Notes: a model not told the origin generated them from the sequence alone. DNA of 64,000 nucleotides from Streptomyces sp. NBC_00483 (GCF_036013745.1 NZ_CP107880.1:9734001-9798000), one strand, 5' to 3'. Positions 1-8,849 are shown, numbered from the stretch's first letter. Program-made: numbers and translations.

Positions 1-12
1 GCAGGGTGCTCG

Positions 13-62
13 CCTTCGGCGCGGACGGGCCGCATGCTGGGACCGGACGTCCGCGCCGAAGG
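13..62. repeat. 15-bp perfect inverted repeat before methyltransferase
   Basis: Positions 13-27 and 48-62 are exact reverse complements separated by a 20-nt loop. The right arm ends inside the purine-rich ribosome site (61-67) of the gene starting at 73. It may be a terminator of a gene left of the window or a 5'-leader hairpin that limits ribosome access; the sequence alone does not decide. Confidence 0.7.
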
Positions 63-72
63 GGAGGCAGCC

Positions 73-723
73 GTGACTGCTCGCGATCAGGATCTGCGTA
101 CCCAGAAGATCTGGGCCCGCGACGCGCCCCACTACGACGGCTGGATGCGCCGCATCGACCGACACCTGCTGCGCGGGGGACGCGCCCGGTTGTGCGAGCG
201 GGCCCACGGCCGGGTTCTGGAGGTCGCCGTCGGTACCGGCCTCAACCTGCCGTACTATCCCAAGGGCACCGACCTGACCGGGATCGACCTCTCCCCGGAC
301 ATGCTGGCCCGCGCCCGGGTACGCGCCGCGGACCTCGGTGTCGACGCCATCCTCAGCGAGGCGTCCGCGACCCGGCTCCCGTTCCCCGACGGCTCCTTCG
401 ACACGGTCGTCTGCGCGCTGGCCCTGTGCTGCATCCCCGACGACCGCTCGGCCGTCGCCGAGATGCACCGCGTTCTCGCGCCGGGCGGCACGCTCCTCCT
501 GATCGACCATGTCATCAGCCACCGCTTCGCCGTCCGCACGCTCCAGCGGGCGATCGAACCCGTGATGATGAAGCTCGCCGACGACCACCAACTGCGCCGC
601 CCGCTGCACCTCGTACGGGAGGCGGGATTCAAAGTCGTCGAGCGTGAGCGCTACAGCTTCGGCGTGATCGAACGGCTCGTCGCGGTCAAGCCGGAGCTGG
701 AGCCGGATCCCGAGCCGGAGTGA
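73..723 (+). CDS. SAM-dependent class I methyltransferase
   Basis: Predicted to transfer a methyl group from S-adenosylmethionine to an unknown substrate. The Rossmann-type motif I is seen as VLEVAVGTGLNLPYY, followed by an acidic strand end (GIDLSPDML), the post-II segment FPDGSFDTVVCALALCCI and motif III (LAPGGTLLLIDHV), which fits the Methyltransf_11/UbiE-like family (about 216 aa). The GTG at 73 is chosen because GGGGAGG lies 5 nt upstream; an ATG at 34 falls inside the hairpin. Its 3' end overlaps the convergent MerR gene by 38 bp. It resembles phospholipid N-methyltransferase or ubiquinone-type enzymes, but no substrate can be assigned. Confidence 0.85.
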   Translation: MTARDQDLRTQKIWARDAPHYDGWMRRIDRHLLRGGRARLCERAHGRVLEVAVGTGLNLPYYPKGTDLTGIDLSPDMLARARVRAADLGVDAILSEASATRLPFPDGSFDTVVCALALCCIPDDRSAVAEMHRVLAPGGTLLLIDHVISHRFAVRTLQRAIEPVMMKLADDHQLRRPLHLVREAGFKVVERERYSFGVIERLVAVKPELEPDPEPE

Positions 724-1471
724 GGGAGTCCAGGACGGCGGCGAGGTCCGCGCCCGCGCGCAGGAGTTCCACGGAGCGCGCGCCGATCCGGTCGAGGCGT
801 TCCACGAGGATGTGCCGGACCCGCTCAGGACCGCCGCCCTCCTGGAGTGAGTGCAGCGAGTCGATGATGTCCCGCACCGCGGGGATGCCGTATCCGCTGC
901 CGCGCAGCGCCGCGACGATCCTGGCCGCGCCGATCGCCGGGGCGTCGTAGCGGCGCGCCCGCAGCGAGGTCACGCGCTCGGGCGTGACGAGCCCCTCCCG
1001 CTCCCAGAAGCGCAGCGTCGAGGTGCGGACGCCGAGCGCGGCGGCGAGTTCGGTGATGGTCATGGTGTCGGCGCCCTCGGCCGCGCTGTGGTGGGCCGCT
1101 TCGGTTTCGACCGCGCCGTGGTGAGCCGCCTCGGACTCGATCGCCCACAGCGCCTGCTGGGCGCGCAGCACCTCGTCGCCTTCGCGCGCGAGGCCGACGT
1201 GCACGGCGTTGATCGAGGCAGCCGCCTCCGTGACCGTCCGCGTCCACAGGTCGGCCATCAGCTGCCGGGCGGCGACGGGCCCGACGGCCCCGGCGAGCCC
1301 CCGGTAGGCACGCAGCGCCTGTACGTGGACGGGCGCGTAGGCCCGATAGCCATTGCCCGACCGCACGGCCGCCGGGATGACCCCGAGCCGCTCCAGATCG
1401 CGCACCTGTTGCACGGAGTACGCCGACTCCCTGGCGACATCGACGGTCCTGAGCGCGCTCTCGTCGGGCAT
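686..1471 (-). CDS. MerR-type regulator with two HTH domains
   Basis: 261-residue transcription regulator carrying two MerR-like winged HTH segments: residues about 7-70 (VDVARESAYSVQQVRDLERL, then GNGYRAYAP) and about 136-205 (MTITELAAALGVRTSTLRFW, then RRYDAPAI). Between them sits a short tandem duplication (SEAAHHGAVE/TEAAHHSAAE). Ordinary MerR proteins have one N-terminal HTH plus a dimer coil and effector domain, so the tandem layout is unusual. The ATG at 1471 follows GAGAGGGG at a normal distance; a longer GTG start at 1501 is possible. It is divergent from the DUF6194 gene with a perfect palindrome between them, suggesting autoregulation and control of that gene (inference). Confidence 0.85.
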   Translation of the reverse strand: MPDESALRTVDVARESAYSVQQVRDLERLGVIPAAVRSGNGYRAYAPVHVQALRAYRGLAGAVGPVAARQLMADLWTRTVTEAAASINAVHVGLAREGDEVLRAQQALWAIESEAAHHGAVETEAAHHSAAEGADTMTITELAAALGVRTSTLRFWEREGLVTPERVTSLRARRYDAPAIGAARIVAALRGSGYGIPAVRDIIDSLHSLQEGGGPERVRHILVERLDRIGARSVELLRAGADLAAVLDSLTPARDPAPAPA

Positions 1472-1509
1472 CGGTCCCCTCTCGCCTCCCCGCAACCCCA
1501 CACAAGCAC

Positions 1510-1527
1510 TTCAAGCCGATGCTTGAA
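1510..1527. promoter_or_regulatory. Palindromic operator candidate between MerR and DUF6194 genes
   Basis: TTCAAGCCGATGCTTGAA: 7-bp perfect arms with a CGAT centre, in the 58-bp gap between the divergent MerR start (1471) and the DUF6194 start. Sites rich in TTCAAG/CTTGAA are typical of MerR-family binding. No convincing 19-bp-spaced -35/-10 pair was found around it, so binding is inferred from position and symmetry. Confidence 0.6.
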
Positions 1528-1529
1528 CC

Positions 1530-1988
1530 ATGACCAGCAACACGAGTATGGAACAGATCATCACGACCGTGCGCGGCTTCGACGGCGCGCTCGTCCTCGC
1601 TCCCGAGCCCGGCGGTGATTTCCCCGAGATCGCGTGGGGCGACGCGTTCTTCTACTACGCGCCGGACGGCGAGGTCCCGCAGGCCGTCCAGCCGTACGGG
1701 ACGATCGTCACCAAGAACTATCCGGGTGACGTGCTGTCGGCACTGGACGCACCCGGCCGCCTGCGCGTGAACATCCAGCTCGACCGGGCCACGTTCCAAC
1801 AGCTCACTGGAGAGTCCCCGGTGGACCACGCGGCCGTCGACACCGTGCTGCCCCATCCCGTGTACGGCGCCCAGAACTGGATCTGCGTCGTCAATCCCGG
1901 TGAGGGGACGTACGACACGGTCCTGTGGCTGCTGCGCGCCGCGCACGACGCCGCACGGGCCCGCTTCGAGCGCCGTCGGCAGACGTGA
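1530..1988 (+). CDS. DUF6194 family protein
   Basis: About 150-residue cytoplasmic protein with the aromatic-rich pattern of the DUF6194 family: FPEIAWGDAFFYYAPDG, then YGTIVTKNYPGD and NVNIQLDR-type strands, ending HPVYGAQNWICVVNPG. Function is unknown; no catalytic residues are recognisable. Neither the ATG at 1530 nor the in-frame ATG at 1548 (where the conserved part begins, MEQIITTV) has a ribosome site, and the palindrome ends 2 nt before 1530, so a leaderless mRNA starting near 1530-1548 is likely. Probably under control of the divergent double-HTH MerR protein. Confidence 0.75.
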   Translation: MTSNTSMEQIITTVRGFDGALVLAPEPGGDFPEIAWGDAFFYYAPDGEVPQAVQPYGTIVTKNYPGDVLSALDAPGRLRVNIQLDRATFQQLTGESPVDHAAVDTVLPHPVYGAQNWICVVNPGEGTYDTVLWLLRAAHDAARARFERRRQT

Positions 1989-2354
1989 TCAGCAGACCGT
2001 GCCCGGCCGGGCCGCCGTCGCCCGCAGCAACTCCCGCACCAGCTCGAAGTCGACGGCGGCCGCCTTCCGGAACCGTAGGCACCCCTTGCCCATGTCCTGC
2101 CCCGCGAGCCGCTCGGTGAAGGCCTCACGCACATCGCTGCGCATCAGATAGAAGGAGATGTACTGCTTCTGGCCCGCGAACGCGATCTCGGCGACACCGT
2201 CCCGCTCGTAGGCGGGCATGCCGTACGCCATGACCTCCGCGAAGCCGGCCAGCTCGGCGCGGCACAGCCGCCGGAGTTCGCCGAGCGCGGCCCTGCGCTC
2301 GTCGGGCACCTCGTCGAGGTAGTCGTCCACGGTCCGGGCGGAGCTTTGCACCAT
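1989..2354 (-). CDS. DUF1801 (YdhG-like) family protein
   Basis: About 121-residue protein with the DUF1801 signature: DDYLDEVPDERRAALGELR, the central VMAYGMPAYERDG and the YISFYLM strand, then GKGCLRFRK. The family has a frataxin/YjbR-like fold; molecular role unknown. The ATG at 2354 starts at the conserved part (an ATG-less extension to 2381 is open). It lies 45 bp downstream of the EamA stop on the same strand, so the two may be co-transcribed. Confidence 0.75.
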   Translation of the reverse strand: MVQSSARTVDDYLDEVPDERRAALGELRRLCRAELAGFAEVMAYGMPAYERDGVAEIAFAGQKQYISFYLMRSDVREAFTERLAGQDMGKGCLRFRKAAAVDFELVRELLRATAARPGTVC

Positions 2355-2399
2355 GGCGGGATCGTACGTCGCCGCTCGCACTGCCGTCGGCGTGCTCGC

Positions 2400-3317
2400 T
2401 CACGCCTCACTCGGCGCCGGGGCAGGAGACAGGACGTCGGGTGCCGGCGTCGCCCGGCGGGCGCCCGCGCGGGTGGCGCCGACGCCGGCGGCGACCACGA
2501 AGGCGATACCGGCGGCGGGTGCCAGGCCGGGTGTCTGGCCGAGGACGAGGAGGCCGACCAGCATGGCGATGGCGGGTTCGAGGCTCATCAGGGTCCCGAA
2601 GGCCGACGTGGTCAGGCGTCGCAGGGCGAGGAATTCGAGGGCGAAGGGCAGTACGGGACTCAGGGCGGCCAGGGCGAGCATGATCCACAGAGTCGGCCAG
2701 GTGACGTGGGCCGTGACGGCGGGCGCGGCGACGATCATGCCGAGCACGCCGGCGACGGGCATGGAGACCGCGAGCCCCTTCAGGCCCGTGACCCGGTCGC
2801 CGACGCGCTGGGTCAGCAGGATGTAGGCGGCCCAGCAGGCCGCCGCTGCCAGTGCGTACACCGCACCGAGCGCGTCGAGGCCGCCGTGCCAGGGCTCGGT
2901 CAGCAGGACGACACCGATCGCGGCCGCCGCGGTCCATATCCTGCGGCCGTGACCGGGCCCGACCAGGGAGACGGCCAGCGGGCCCAGGAACTCCAGCGCG
3001 CTCGCCGTGCCCAGGGGCAGACGGGAGAGGGCCAGCATGAAGAAGACCATCATGCCCGCGGTCGCGGCGCCGAGCACCGTGCAGGCCAGTAGATCGGATC
3101 CAGTGAAGTCACGGCGACGGGGACGGACGAGGACGAGCAGCAGCACGCCGGCCCAGCCCAGGCGGAGCCCCGCCGTGCCCAGCGCGCTGAGCTGGCCGAA
3201 GAGCGGCACGGTCAGGGCGGAGCCGAGCTGGACGGTGGACATGGAGGCGACCGCCATCGCGAATCCGGCTTGCGCGCCACTCGGACGGGATCGGGGTGAG
3301 GGCTGGGGCGAACTCAT
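2400..3317 (-). CDS. EamA/DMT-family exporter
   Basis: 305-residue integral membrane protein with about ten hydrophobic segments in two EamA repeats, the usual length for RhtA/YdcZ-type exporters of amino acids and other metabolites. The conserved LPLGTASALEFLGPLAVSL and the second-half SPVLPFALEFLALRRL are the family pattern where the TM4/TM9 region contains a Glu-Phe pair. It is divergent from a LysR regulator at 3402, the classic regulator/exporter arrangement. Substrate unknown. A second EamA/LysR pair lies at 43.8-45.6 kb. Confidence 0.88.
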   Translation of the reverse strand: MSSPQPSPRSRPSGAQAGFAMAVASMSTVQLGSALTVPLFGQLSALGTAGLRLGWAGVLLLVLVRPRRRDFTGSDLLACTVLGAATAGMMVFFMLALSRLPLGTASALEFLGPLAVSLVGPGHGRRIWTAAAAIGVVLLTEPWHGGLDALGAVYALAAAACWAAYILLTQRVGDRVTGLKGLAVSMPVAGVLGMIVAAPAVTAHVTWPTLWIMLALAALSPVLPFALEFLALRRLTTSAFGTLMSLEPAIAMLVGLLVLGQTPGLAPAAGIAFVVAAGVGATRAGARRATPAPDVLSPAPAPSEA

Positions 3318-3360
3318 GGGCGACAGTCAATGCCCCCTGCACCGTTCGCGTCCACGTGCC

Positions 3361-3392
3361 GATCCTGGACGTTCTGTTCGATGATCCTGGAC
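3361..3392. promoter_or_regulatory. Direct-repeat operator candidate, EamA/LysR intergenic
   Basis: The 10-mer GATCCTGGAC occurs at 3361-3370 and again at 3383-3392, a 22-bp offset (two helical turns), between the divergent EamA and LysR genes. LysR proteins commonly bind as tetramers across such a spacing. Role inferred. Confidence 0.45.
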
Positions 3393-3401
3393 AATGGGAA
3401 G

Positions 3402-4310
3402 ATGGAGACACGGCGCCTGCGGCTACTGGTGGAACTGTCCCGGCTGGGTTCGATGCGCGCGGTCGCGGACACGGTGGGCACCACGACCTCGACGGTCTCG
3501 CAGCAACTCGCTGCCCTCGCACGGGAGATGGGCACCGATCTGATCGAGCCGGAGGGACGGCGGGTGCGGCTCACCCCGGCCGGTCGACGGCTGGCCGAGC
3601 ACGCCGCGGTGATCCTCGCCGCCGTCGAGGCCGCGCGCCTCGACCTCGCTCCCGGAGCGGAGCCCAACGGGACGCTGCGGGTCGCCGGGTTCGCCACCGC
3701 CATCCGCGTCCACCTGCTGCCCCTCGTCACCGAGCTGGCGGACAGCCACCCCCGGCTGAACATCCTCGTCCGCGAGCACGAACCCGCCGAGGCCCTGGAG
3801 CTGCTCGCCGCGGACGAGACCGATCTCGCGCTCACCTACGACTACAACCTGGCCCCCGCCGACGCGGACCCCGCACTGCACACCACCGCCCTGTGGACCG
3901 CATCCTGGGGGCTTGGTGTCCCCGCCGACGCCGAGGTGCCCGAAGGGGCCGACACTCTCGACGTCTTCGCCCGGTTCCGCGCGCAGGACTGGATCGTCAA
4001 CTCCCGCGGCACCTCCGACGCGACAGTCATCCACACCCTGGCCGCCATGGCAGGGTTCACGCCCCGCGTCACCCACCAGGCCGACAGCCTCGACCTGGTC
4101 CAGGGCATGATCACCGCCGGGCTCGGAGTGGGACTGCTCCCCATCGGCACCCCCACCGTCCCCGGGGTCCGGCTGCAGCCGCTCACCGGCCCCGAGGTGG
4201 TGCTGCGCGCCCACGTCGTCGCGCGGCACGGCCGCCTGGGCTGGCCGCCGCTCGCACTGGTCACCGACCTCCTCGCCCGGCGGACCGCGTCCCGGCCGAC
4301 CGCTCAGTAA
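3402..4310 (+). CDS. LysR family transcriptional regulator
   Basis: About 302-residue LysR-type regulator. The N-terminal winged HTH is seen in LRLLVELSRLGSMRAVADTV followed by TSTVSQQLAALAREMG and RRVRLTPAGRRLAEHA; the rest is a periplasmic-binding-protein-like effector domain (LRVAGFATAIRVHLLP onwards, WIVNSRGTSD, MITAGLGVGLLP). Start at 3402 places METRRLRLL at the usual distance from the HTH, with GGGAAG just upstream; an ATG at 3381 is possible. It faces the EamA exporter gene and probably controls it in response to the exported compound (inference). Its stop overlaps the convergent reductase gene by 7 bp. Confidence 0.9.
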   Translation: METRRLRLLVELSRLGSMRAVADTVGTTTSTVSQQLAALAREMGTDLIEPEGRRVRLTPAGRRLAEHAAVILAAVEAARLDLAPGAEPNGTLRVAGFATAIRVHLLPLVTELADSHPRLNILVREHEPAEALELLAADETDLALTYDYNLAPADADPALHTTALWTASWGLGVPADAEVPEGADTLDVFARFRAQDWIVNSRGTSDATVIHTLAAMAGFTPRVTHQADSLDLVQGMITAGLGVGLLPIGTPTVPGVRLQPLTGPEVVLRAHVVARHGRLGWPPLALVTDLLARRTASRPTAQ

Positions 4311-4909
4311 CTGTCGTAGCTGGGCTCGCCGTTCGGCCGGTAGACGCCGACGACGGTGCCGCCCTTCGTCGTCGAGACGCTGACCGGCTCGAGCGCGGTG
4401 GGGATCGCCCCGTCGGCGAACAGCCGCTTGCCGGTGCCGATGATCACCGGGTGGATGGTCAGCCGGTACTCGTCGACGAGGTTGTTCCGCATCAGCGTCT
4501 GGGCGAGGTCGCCGCTGCCGACGACGTTGATGTCGCCGCCGTCGGACGACTGCAACGTGCGGACGGCGTCGACGACGTCGCCCTCCAGGAGCGTGGAGTT
4601 CCGCCACTCGACGGACTTCAGGGTCCGGGACGCCACGTACTTGCGCATGCTGTTCATGCGCTCGGTGAACGGGCTGCCGGGATCGGCGTTCGGCCAGTAC
4701 GACGCGAAGAGGTCGTACGTCTTGCGGCCGAGCAGCATCCCCTCGGAGCGCTCGTACCAGCCGGCGATGGCCGCGCCGACCTCCTCGTCGTCCGTCGGCT
4801 TCTGCCAGCCGCCGTGCTGGAAGCCGTCCTCCACGTCCTCGTCCGAACCACCGGGCGCCTGCATGACGCCGTCCAGGGTCAGGAACGTGCAAACGATGAT
4901 CTTGCTCAT
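4304..4909 (-). CDS. Dihydrofolate reductase-fold (RibD C-terminal) family protein
   Basis: 201-residue NADPH-dependent reductase-like protein. MSKIIVCTFLTLDGVMQAPG, EGMLLGRKTYDLFASYWP, the INVVGSGDLAQTLMRNNLVD block and EYRLTIHPVIIGTGKRLF are the pattern of the RibD_C/YyaP family that is common and mostly uncharacterised in actinomycetes. Substrate unknown. The ATG at 4909 follows GGGAGC at 8 nt. No linked riboflavin or folate gene is present, so a housekeeping role in those pathways is not supported. Confidence 0.85.
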   Translation of the reverse strand: MSKIIVCTFLTLDGVMQAPGGSDEDVEDGFQHGGWQKPTDDEEVGAAIAGWYERSEGMLLGRKTYDLFASYWPNADPGSPFTERMNSMRKYVASRTLKSVEWRNSTLLEGDVVDAVRTLQSSDGGDINVVGSGDLAQTLMRNNLVDEYRLTIHPVIIGTGKRLFADGAIPTALEPVSVSTTKGGTVVGVYRPNGEPSYDSY

Positions 4910-4996
4910 GGTGTGCTCCCTTCGTCGACAGGTAGACCGGGCAAGCGCCGGGAACTCATCGACGGGACCCTCCGGGAGCACACCGCGCGGCCCCGC

Positions 4997-6139
4997 CTAC
5001 AACCCGTACGTCTTGCCGATGATGTCCCGCTGGATCTCGCTCGTCCCGCCGTACACCGTCGACACGACCGTCGCACGCAGCAGGGCCTCCATGCCGTACT
5101 CCGTGGCGTAGCCGTAGCCGCCCATCATCTGCATCCCCTCGAGAGTGATGTGCTTCGCCAGCTCCGTGCACTTGAGCTTCGCCATCGAGGCCTCGCGGGG
5201 GAACACCTTGCCCGGCTCAGCGTCGATCGTCGCGGCGACGTCGTCCAGGAGGAGCTGCGCGCACTCCAGTTCCGTCGCCATGTCCGCGATGCGGTGCTTG
5301 AGCGCCTGGAAGGAGCCGATGGGACGGCCGAACTGCTCGCGCTGGCGGACATACGCCAAGGTGTCGTCGAAGGCCCGGCGCGCCACCCCCAGCATCATCG
5401 CGGCGAGGATCATCCGCTCCAGGTTCAGACCCGCCATCAACTGCGTCCAGGCCTTCCCCGGCGTGCCGACCACCGCCGAGTCCGGGACGAAACAGTCGGT
5501 GAAGTAGAGGTCGTTGACCTCCTTGCCTCCCATCGTGTCGATGCCACGGATGGTCAGGCCCTCGGCGTCCGTCGGCACCATGAACTGAGTGAGGCCCTCG
5601 TGCTTCGCCGAACCCGGTTCCGTACGGGCGATGAGCAGGATGTGGTCGGCGAAGTGGGCGTTGGAGCACCACGTCTTCTGCCCGTTGACCAGATAGCCGC
5701 CCGCGGTGCGCTCCGCACGGCAGGTCAGCGCGCCCACGTCGGAACCGGCCCCCGGCTCCGACATCGAGACCGACTCGACCCGGCCGTTCACCACGCCTTC
5801 GAGGATGGTGCGCTTCTGCTCCTCCGTGCCGAACTTCTCGTACGCCGCCGCGGTGATGATCGTCGTGCCGAAACCGCTGATGGGGGCGCGGCCGTAGGAG
5901 GTCTCCTGGAGGAAGAGGGAGAGGTCCACCATGCCGAGGCCCGCGCCGCCGTACTCCTCGGGGACGGCGATGCCGAGCCAGCCGAGCTTCGCCATCTTCT
6001 CGTACAGCTGCTGATTGTGGTGTTCCACGCCGTTGGACGTCAGCTTGTCGCGCTGTTCCTTCGTGCCGCACTCGCGACCGCAGAAGTCCGTGATGGCCTT
6101 GACCAGATCGCCGCGCTCGTCGGACAGGACTCGGGGCAT
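4997..6139 (-). CDS. Acyl-CoA dehydrogenase
   Basis: 380-residue flavoprotein predicted to catalyse the first (alpha,beta-dehydrogenation) step of beta-oxidation. Visible family blocks: AVPEEYGGAGLGMVDLSLFL, the FAD-contact segment MSEPGAGSDVGAL, QKTWCSNAHFAD, and the C-terminal GGYGYATEYGMEALLR with GGTSEIQRDIIGKTYGL, i.e. the full-length fold. The start has AGGAGA 6 nt upstream. It is the last gene of a leftward run (acyl-CoA ligase 8710-6863, TetR 6856-6191, this gene) that begins next to the rubber-cleavage genes; oxidation of isoprenoid acyl-CoAs is a reasonable but untested role. Confidence 0.92.
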   Translation of the reverse strand: MPRVLSDERGDLVKAITDFCGRECGTKEQRDKLTSNGVEHHNQQLYEKMAKLGWLGIAVPEEYGGAGLGMVDLSLFLQETSYGRAPISGFGTTIITAAAYEKFGTEEQKRTILEGVVNGRVESVSMSEPGAGSDVGALTCRAERTAGGYLVNGQKTWCSNAHFADHILLIARTEPGSAKHEGLTQFMVPTDAEGLTIRGIDTMGGKEVNDLYFTDCFVPDSAVVGTPGKAWTQLMAGLNLERMILAAMMLGVARRAFDDTLAYVRQREQFGRPIGSFQALKHRIADMATELECAQLLLDDVAATIDAEPGKVFPREASMAKLKCTELAKHITLEGMQMMGGYGYATEYGMEALLRATVVSTVYGGTSEIQRDIIGKTYGL

Positions 6140-6190
6140 GGTGTGTCTCCTGAGGAAGAGGAAAGGTGTGTACGTGACGGGTGGGCACGG

Positions 6191-6856
<666 letters not shown>

Positions 6857-6862
6857 GGGCGG

Positions 6863-8710
6863 CTACTCCTTGTCCCTGTCCACTGGTTCGTCGGACTCGT
6901 ACATCGACTCGATCGTCGCCGCGTGCAGGTCGTCGATGGCCTTGCGGCGCAGGCTCAGCTTGGGCGTCAGCTCGCCGGTCTCCGCCGTCCACGGCCCGGC
7001 GACGACCCGGTACCGCTTGACCTGTTCCACCCGCGAGAGCACCGCGTTGGCCTCCTCGACCGCGCCGTCGAGTGCCGTCAACACCTCGGGATGCACAGCG
7101 AGTTCGTCGAGCGCTGTTGTGGTGAGTCCATTGGCGCGCGCCCAGGACGGGGCCGCTTCCTCGTCGAGGACGAGCAGCGCCGTGAGATAGCGGCGCCGGT
7201 CGCCGATCGCGACGGCCTGGCCGATCAACGGGTGTGCGCGCAGCAGGGATTCGATCCTCGTCGGGGCGATGTTCTTGCCGCCGGCGGTGATGATGAGTTC
7301 CTTCTTGCGGTCCGTGACGGTGACGATGCCCCGGGAGTCGACGGTGCCGACGTCACCGGTCGGCAGCCAGCCGTCGGCGTCCGTGCCGGGCGCGATAGCA
7401 CCGTCCGCTTGGAGGTACCCGGAGAAGACGACGGGGCCGCGGACGAACAGCTCACCGTCCTTGGCCTCCGTGACCTCGATACCGGGCCCGGGACGGCCGA
7501 CCGAGCCGAGGGCGAACACGTCGGGCGTGCTGACCGTGGCCGCGCCCGTGGTCTCGCTCAGGCCCCACACCTCGTACACCGGCAGGCCCACGCTCGCGAG
7601 GAACTCCAGGACGGCGGTGGGTATCGGGGCGGCGCCGCTGAACGCCCGCAGGCAGTCGTCGAAGCCGATGGCGGCGCGCAGCGGCCGCAGTGCGAGTTCG
7701 TCCAACTGCTCTAGCTGCTCCGTCAGTTCGGTCGGGACACTCTTGCCCGCGGAGCGCAGTCGGAAGACTTCGAGTGCCGCCTTCTGGGCCTGCGCCAGGG
7801 CCGTCGCCTGCTGCTCGGGGAGCGCCGCGAGCTGGGCGCGCAGCCCGGTGGTGAGCTTCTCCCACACCCGCGGCACACCGAAGAAGCCGTGCGGGCGGAC
7901 CTTCTGGAGCGCGGGCAGCAGCTGGTCGGGGGAGGGGCAGATGGTGACATGGCCGGCGCTGCAGATCGGCATGTAGATCCCGAGGACCCGCTCCGCGATG
8001 TGCGCCATCGGCAGGTACGCGACCGAGCGCGGATGCGGCGGCAGCGGCACCAACTGCTCCTGCATCACGGACTCGTGGATCACGTTGCGGTGCGAGAGCA
8101 CCACGCCCTTGGGGTCGCCGGTGGTGCCCGAGGTGTAGACGAGGGCCAGCGGCTGGTCCGTGGTCACGGCGTCCGTGAGCGACTCGAAGGCCGCGTCGTC
8201 GGGCGGCAGGGCGTTGCGCACCGCCGCGTAGCTGACGAACCGCGGATCGTCGGCGGGAGCGGCCGACCAGTCGAGGACGACCACGGCGCGCAGCTGCGGC
8301 AGATCGTTCAGGACGGGCGCCCAGCGCCGCACCTGCTCCGCGCCCTCAAGCACAAGCACGGTGGCCGCGCTGTGCCGGGCGATGACACCGATCTGTTCGC
8401 CGCTCAGGGTGTCGTACGTGCTGCAGGGCAGCGCGCCGATGTGGGCGGCGGCCAGATCGGTGACCCAGTGCTCGGCGCGCTTGGACATCGCGATGAGCAG
8501 GCGATCGCCCCGGCCCAGGCCGAGTTGGGCGAGGCCACGGGTGAGCGCGGCGGCCTCGGCGCGCAGTTGGGACCAGGTAAGCGTGCCCGCGTCCGGCCCG
8601 ATGCCGGTGGTGAGGGCGGGCCGGTCGCCGAATTCCTCGGCGTTGCGGCGCAATAGTTTGGTGATCGTCAGCCCGTCAACGGACTGACGGAGCGGCTCTG
8701 TTGGCGTCAC
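6863..8710 (-). CDS. Long-chain fatty-acyl-CoA ligase (AMP-forming)
   Basis: 615-residue adenylate-forming ligase that would convert a carboxylic acid, CoA and ATP to an acyl-CoA. Core motifs: LVYTSGTTGDPKGVVLSHRN (P-loop), YEVWGLSETTG, WLPTGDVG and DRKKELIITAGGKNIAPTRI (hinge with catalytic Lys region). Size and the MAHIAERVLGIYMPICS segment place it with FadD15/FAA1-type enzymes. The GTG at 8710 has GGGAG 5 nt upstream; the frame is open further to 8824 but without such a site. It heads the leftward operon that continues into the TetR and acyl-CoA dehydrogenase genes. Near the lcp/oxi genes, its substrates may be isoprenoid acids (inference). Confidence 0.92.
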   Translation of the reverse strand: MTPTEPLRQSVDGLTITKLLRRNAEEFGDRPALTTGIGPDAGTLTWSQLRAEAAALTRGLAQLGLGRGDRLLIAMSKRAEHWVTDLAAAHIGALPCSTYDTLSGEQIGVIARHSAATVLVLEGAEQVRRWAPVLNDLPQLRAVVVLDWSAAPADDPRFVSYAAVRNALPPDDAAFESLTDAVTTDQPLALVYTSGTTGDPKGVVLSHRNVIHESVMQEQLVPLPPHPRSVAYLPMAHIAERVLGIYMPICSAGHVTICPSPDQLLPALQKVRPHGFFGVPRVWEKLTTGLRAQLAALPEQQATALAQAQKAALEVFRLRSAGKSVPTELTEQLEQLDELALRPLRAAIGFDDCLRAFSGAAPIPTAVLEFLASVGLPVYEVWGLSETTGAATVSTPDVFALGSVGRPGPGIEVTEAKDGELFVRGPVVFSGYLQADGAIAPGTDADGWLPTGDVGTVDSRGIVTVTDRKKELIITAGGKNIAPTRIESLLRAHPLIGQAVAIGDRRRYLTALLVLDEEAAPSWARANGLTTTALDELAVHPEVLTALDGAVEEANAVLSRVEQVKRYRVVAGPWTAETGELTPKLSLRRKAIDDLHAATIESMYESDEPVDRDKE

Positions 8711-8786
8711 GGCGGCTCCCGGAAACGTACGACGTGGAACGTGCGGGGTTGGGCTGGCTGTGCGTGAGCGGTGCCCACCGTGGACC

Positions 8787-8809
8787 GTTATTGGCGCCGT
8801 GTCAATAAC
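8787..8809. promoter_or_regulatory. Inverted repeat upstream of acyl-CoA ligase
   Basis: GTTATTG at 8787-8793 and CAATAAC at 8803-8809 form a perfect 7-bp inverted repeat with a 9-bp centre, an AT-rich island in the gap between the LcpR-like TetR stop (8850) and the ligase start (8710). On the minus strand TTGACA (8806-8801) overlaps it and could be a -35 element. The symmetry suits a TetR-family operator, most simply for the TetR encoded at 6191-6856. Confidence 0.55.
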
Positions 8810-8849
8810 TCGCGTCGTCGTCACCGGGGGTCACATTCGACGACAGGGA

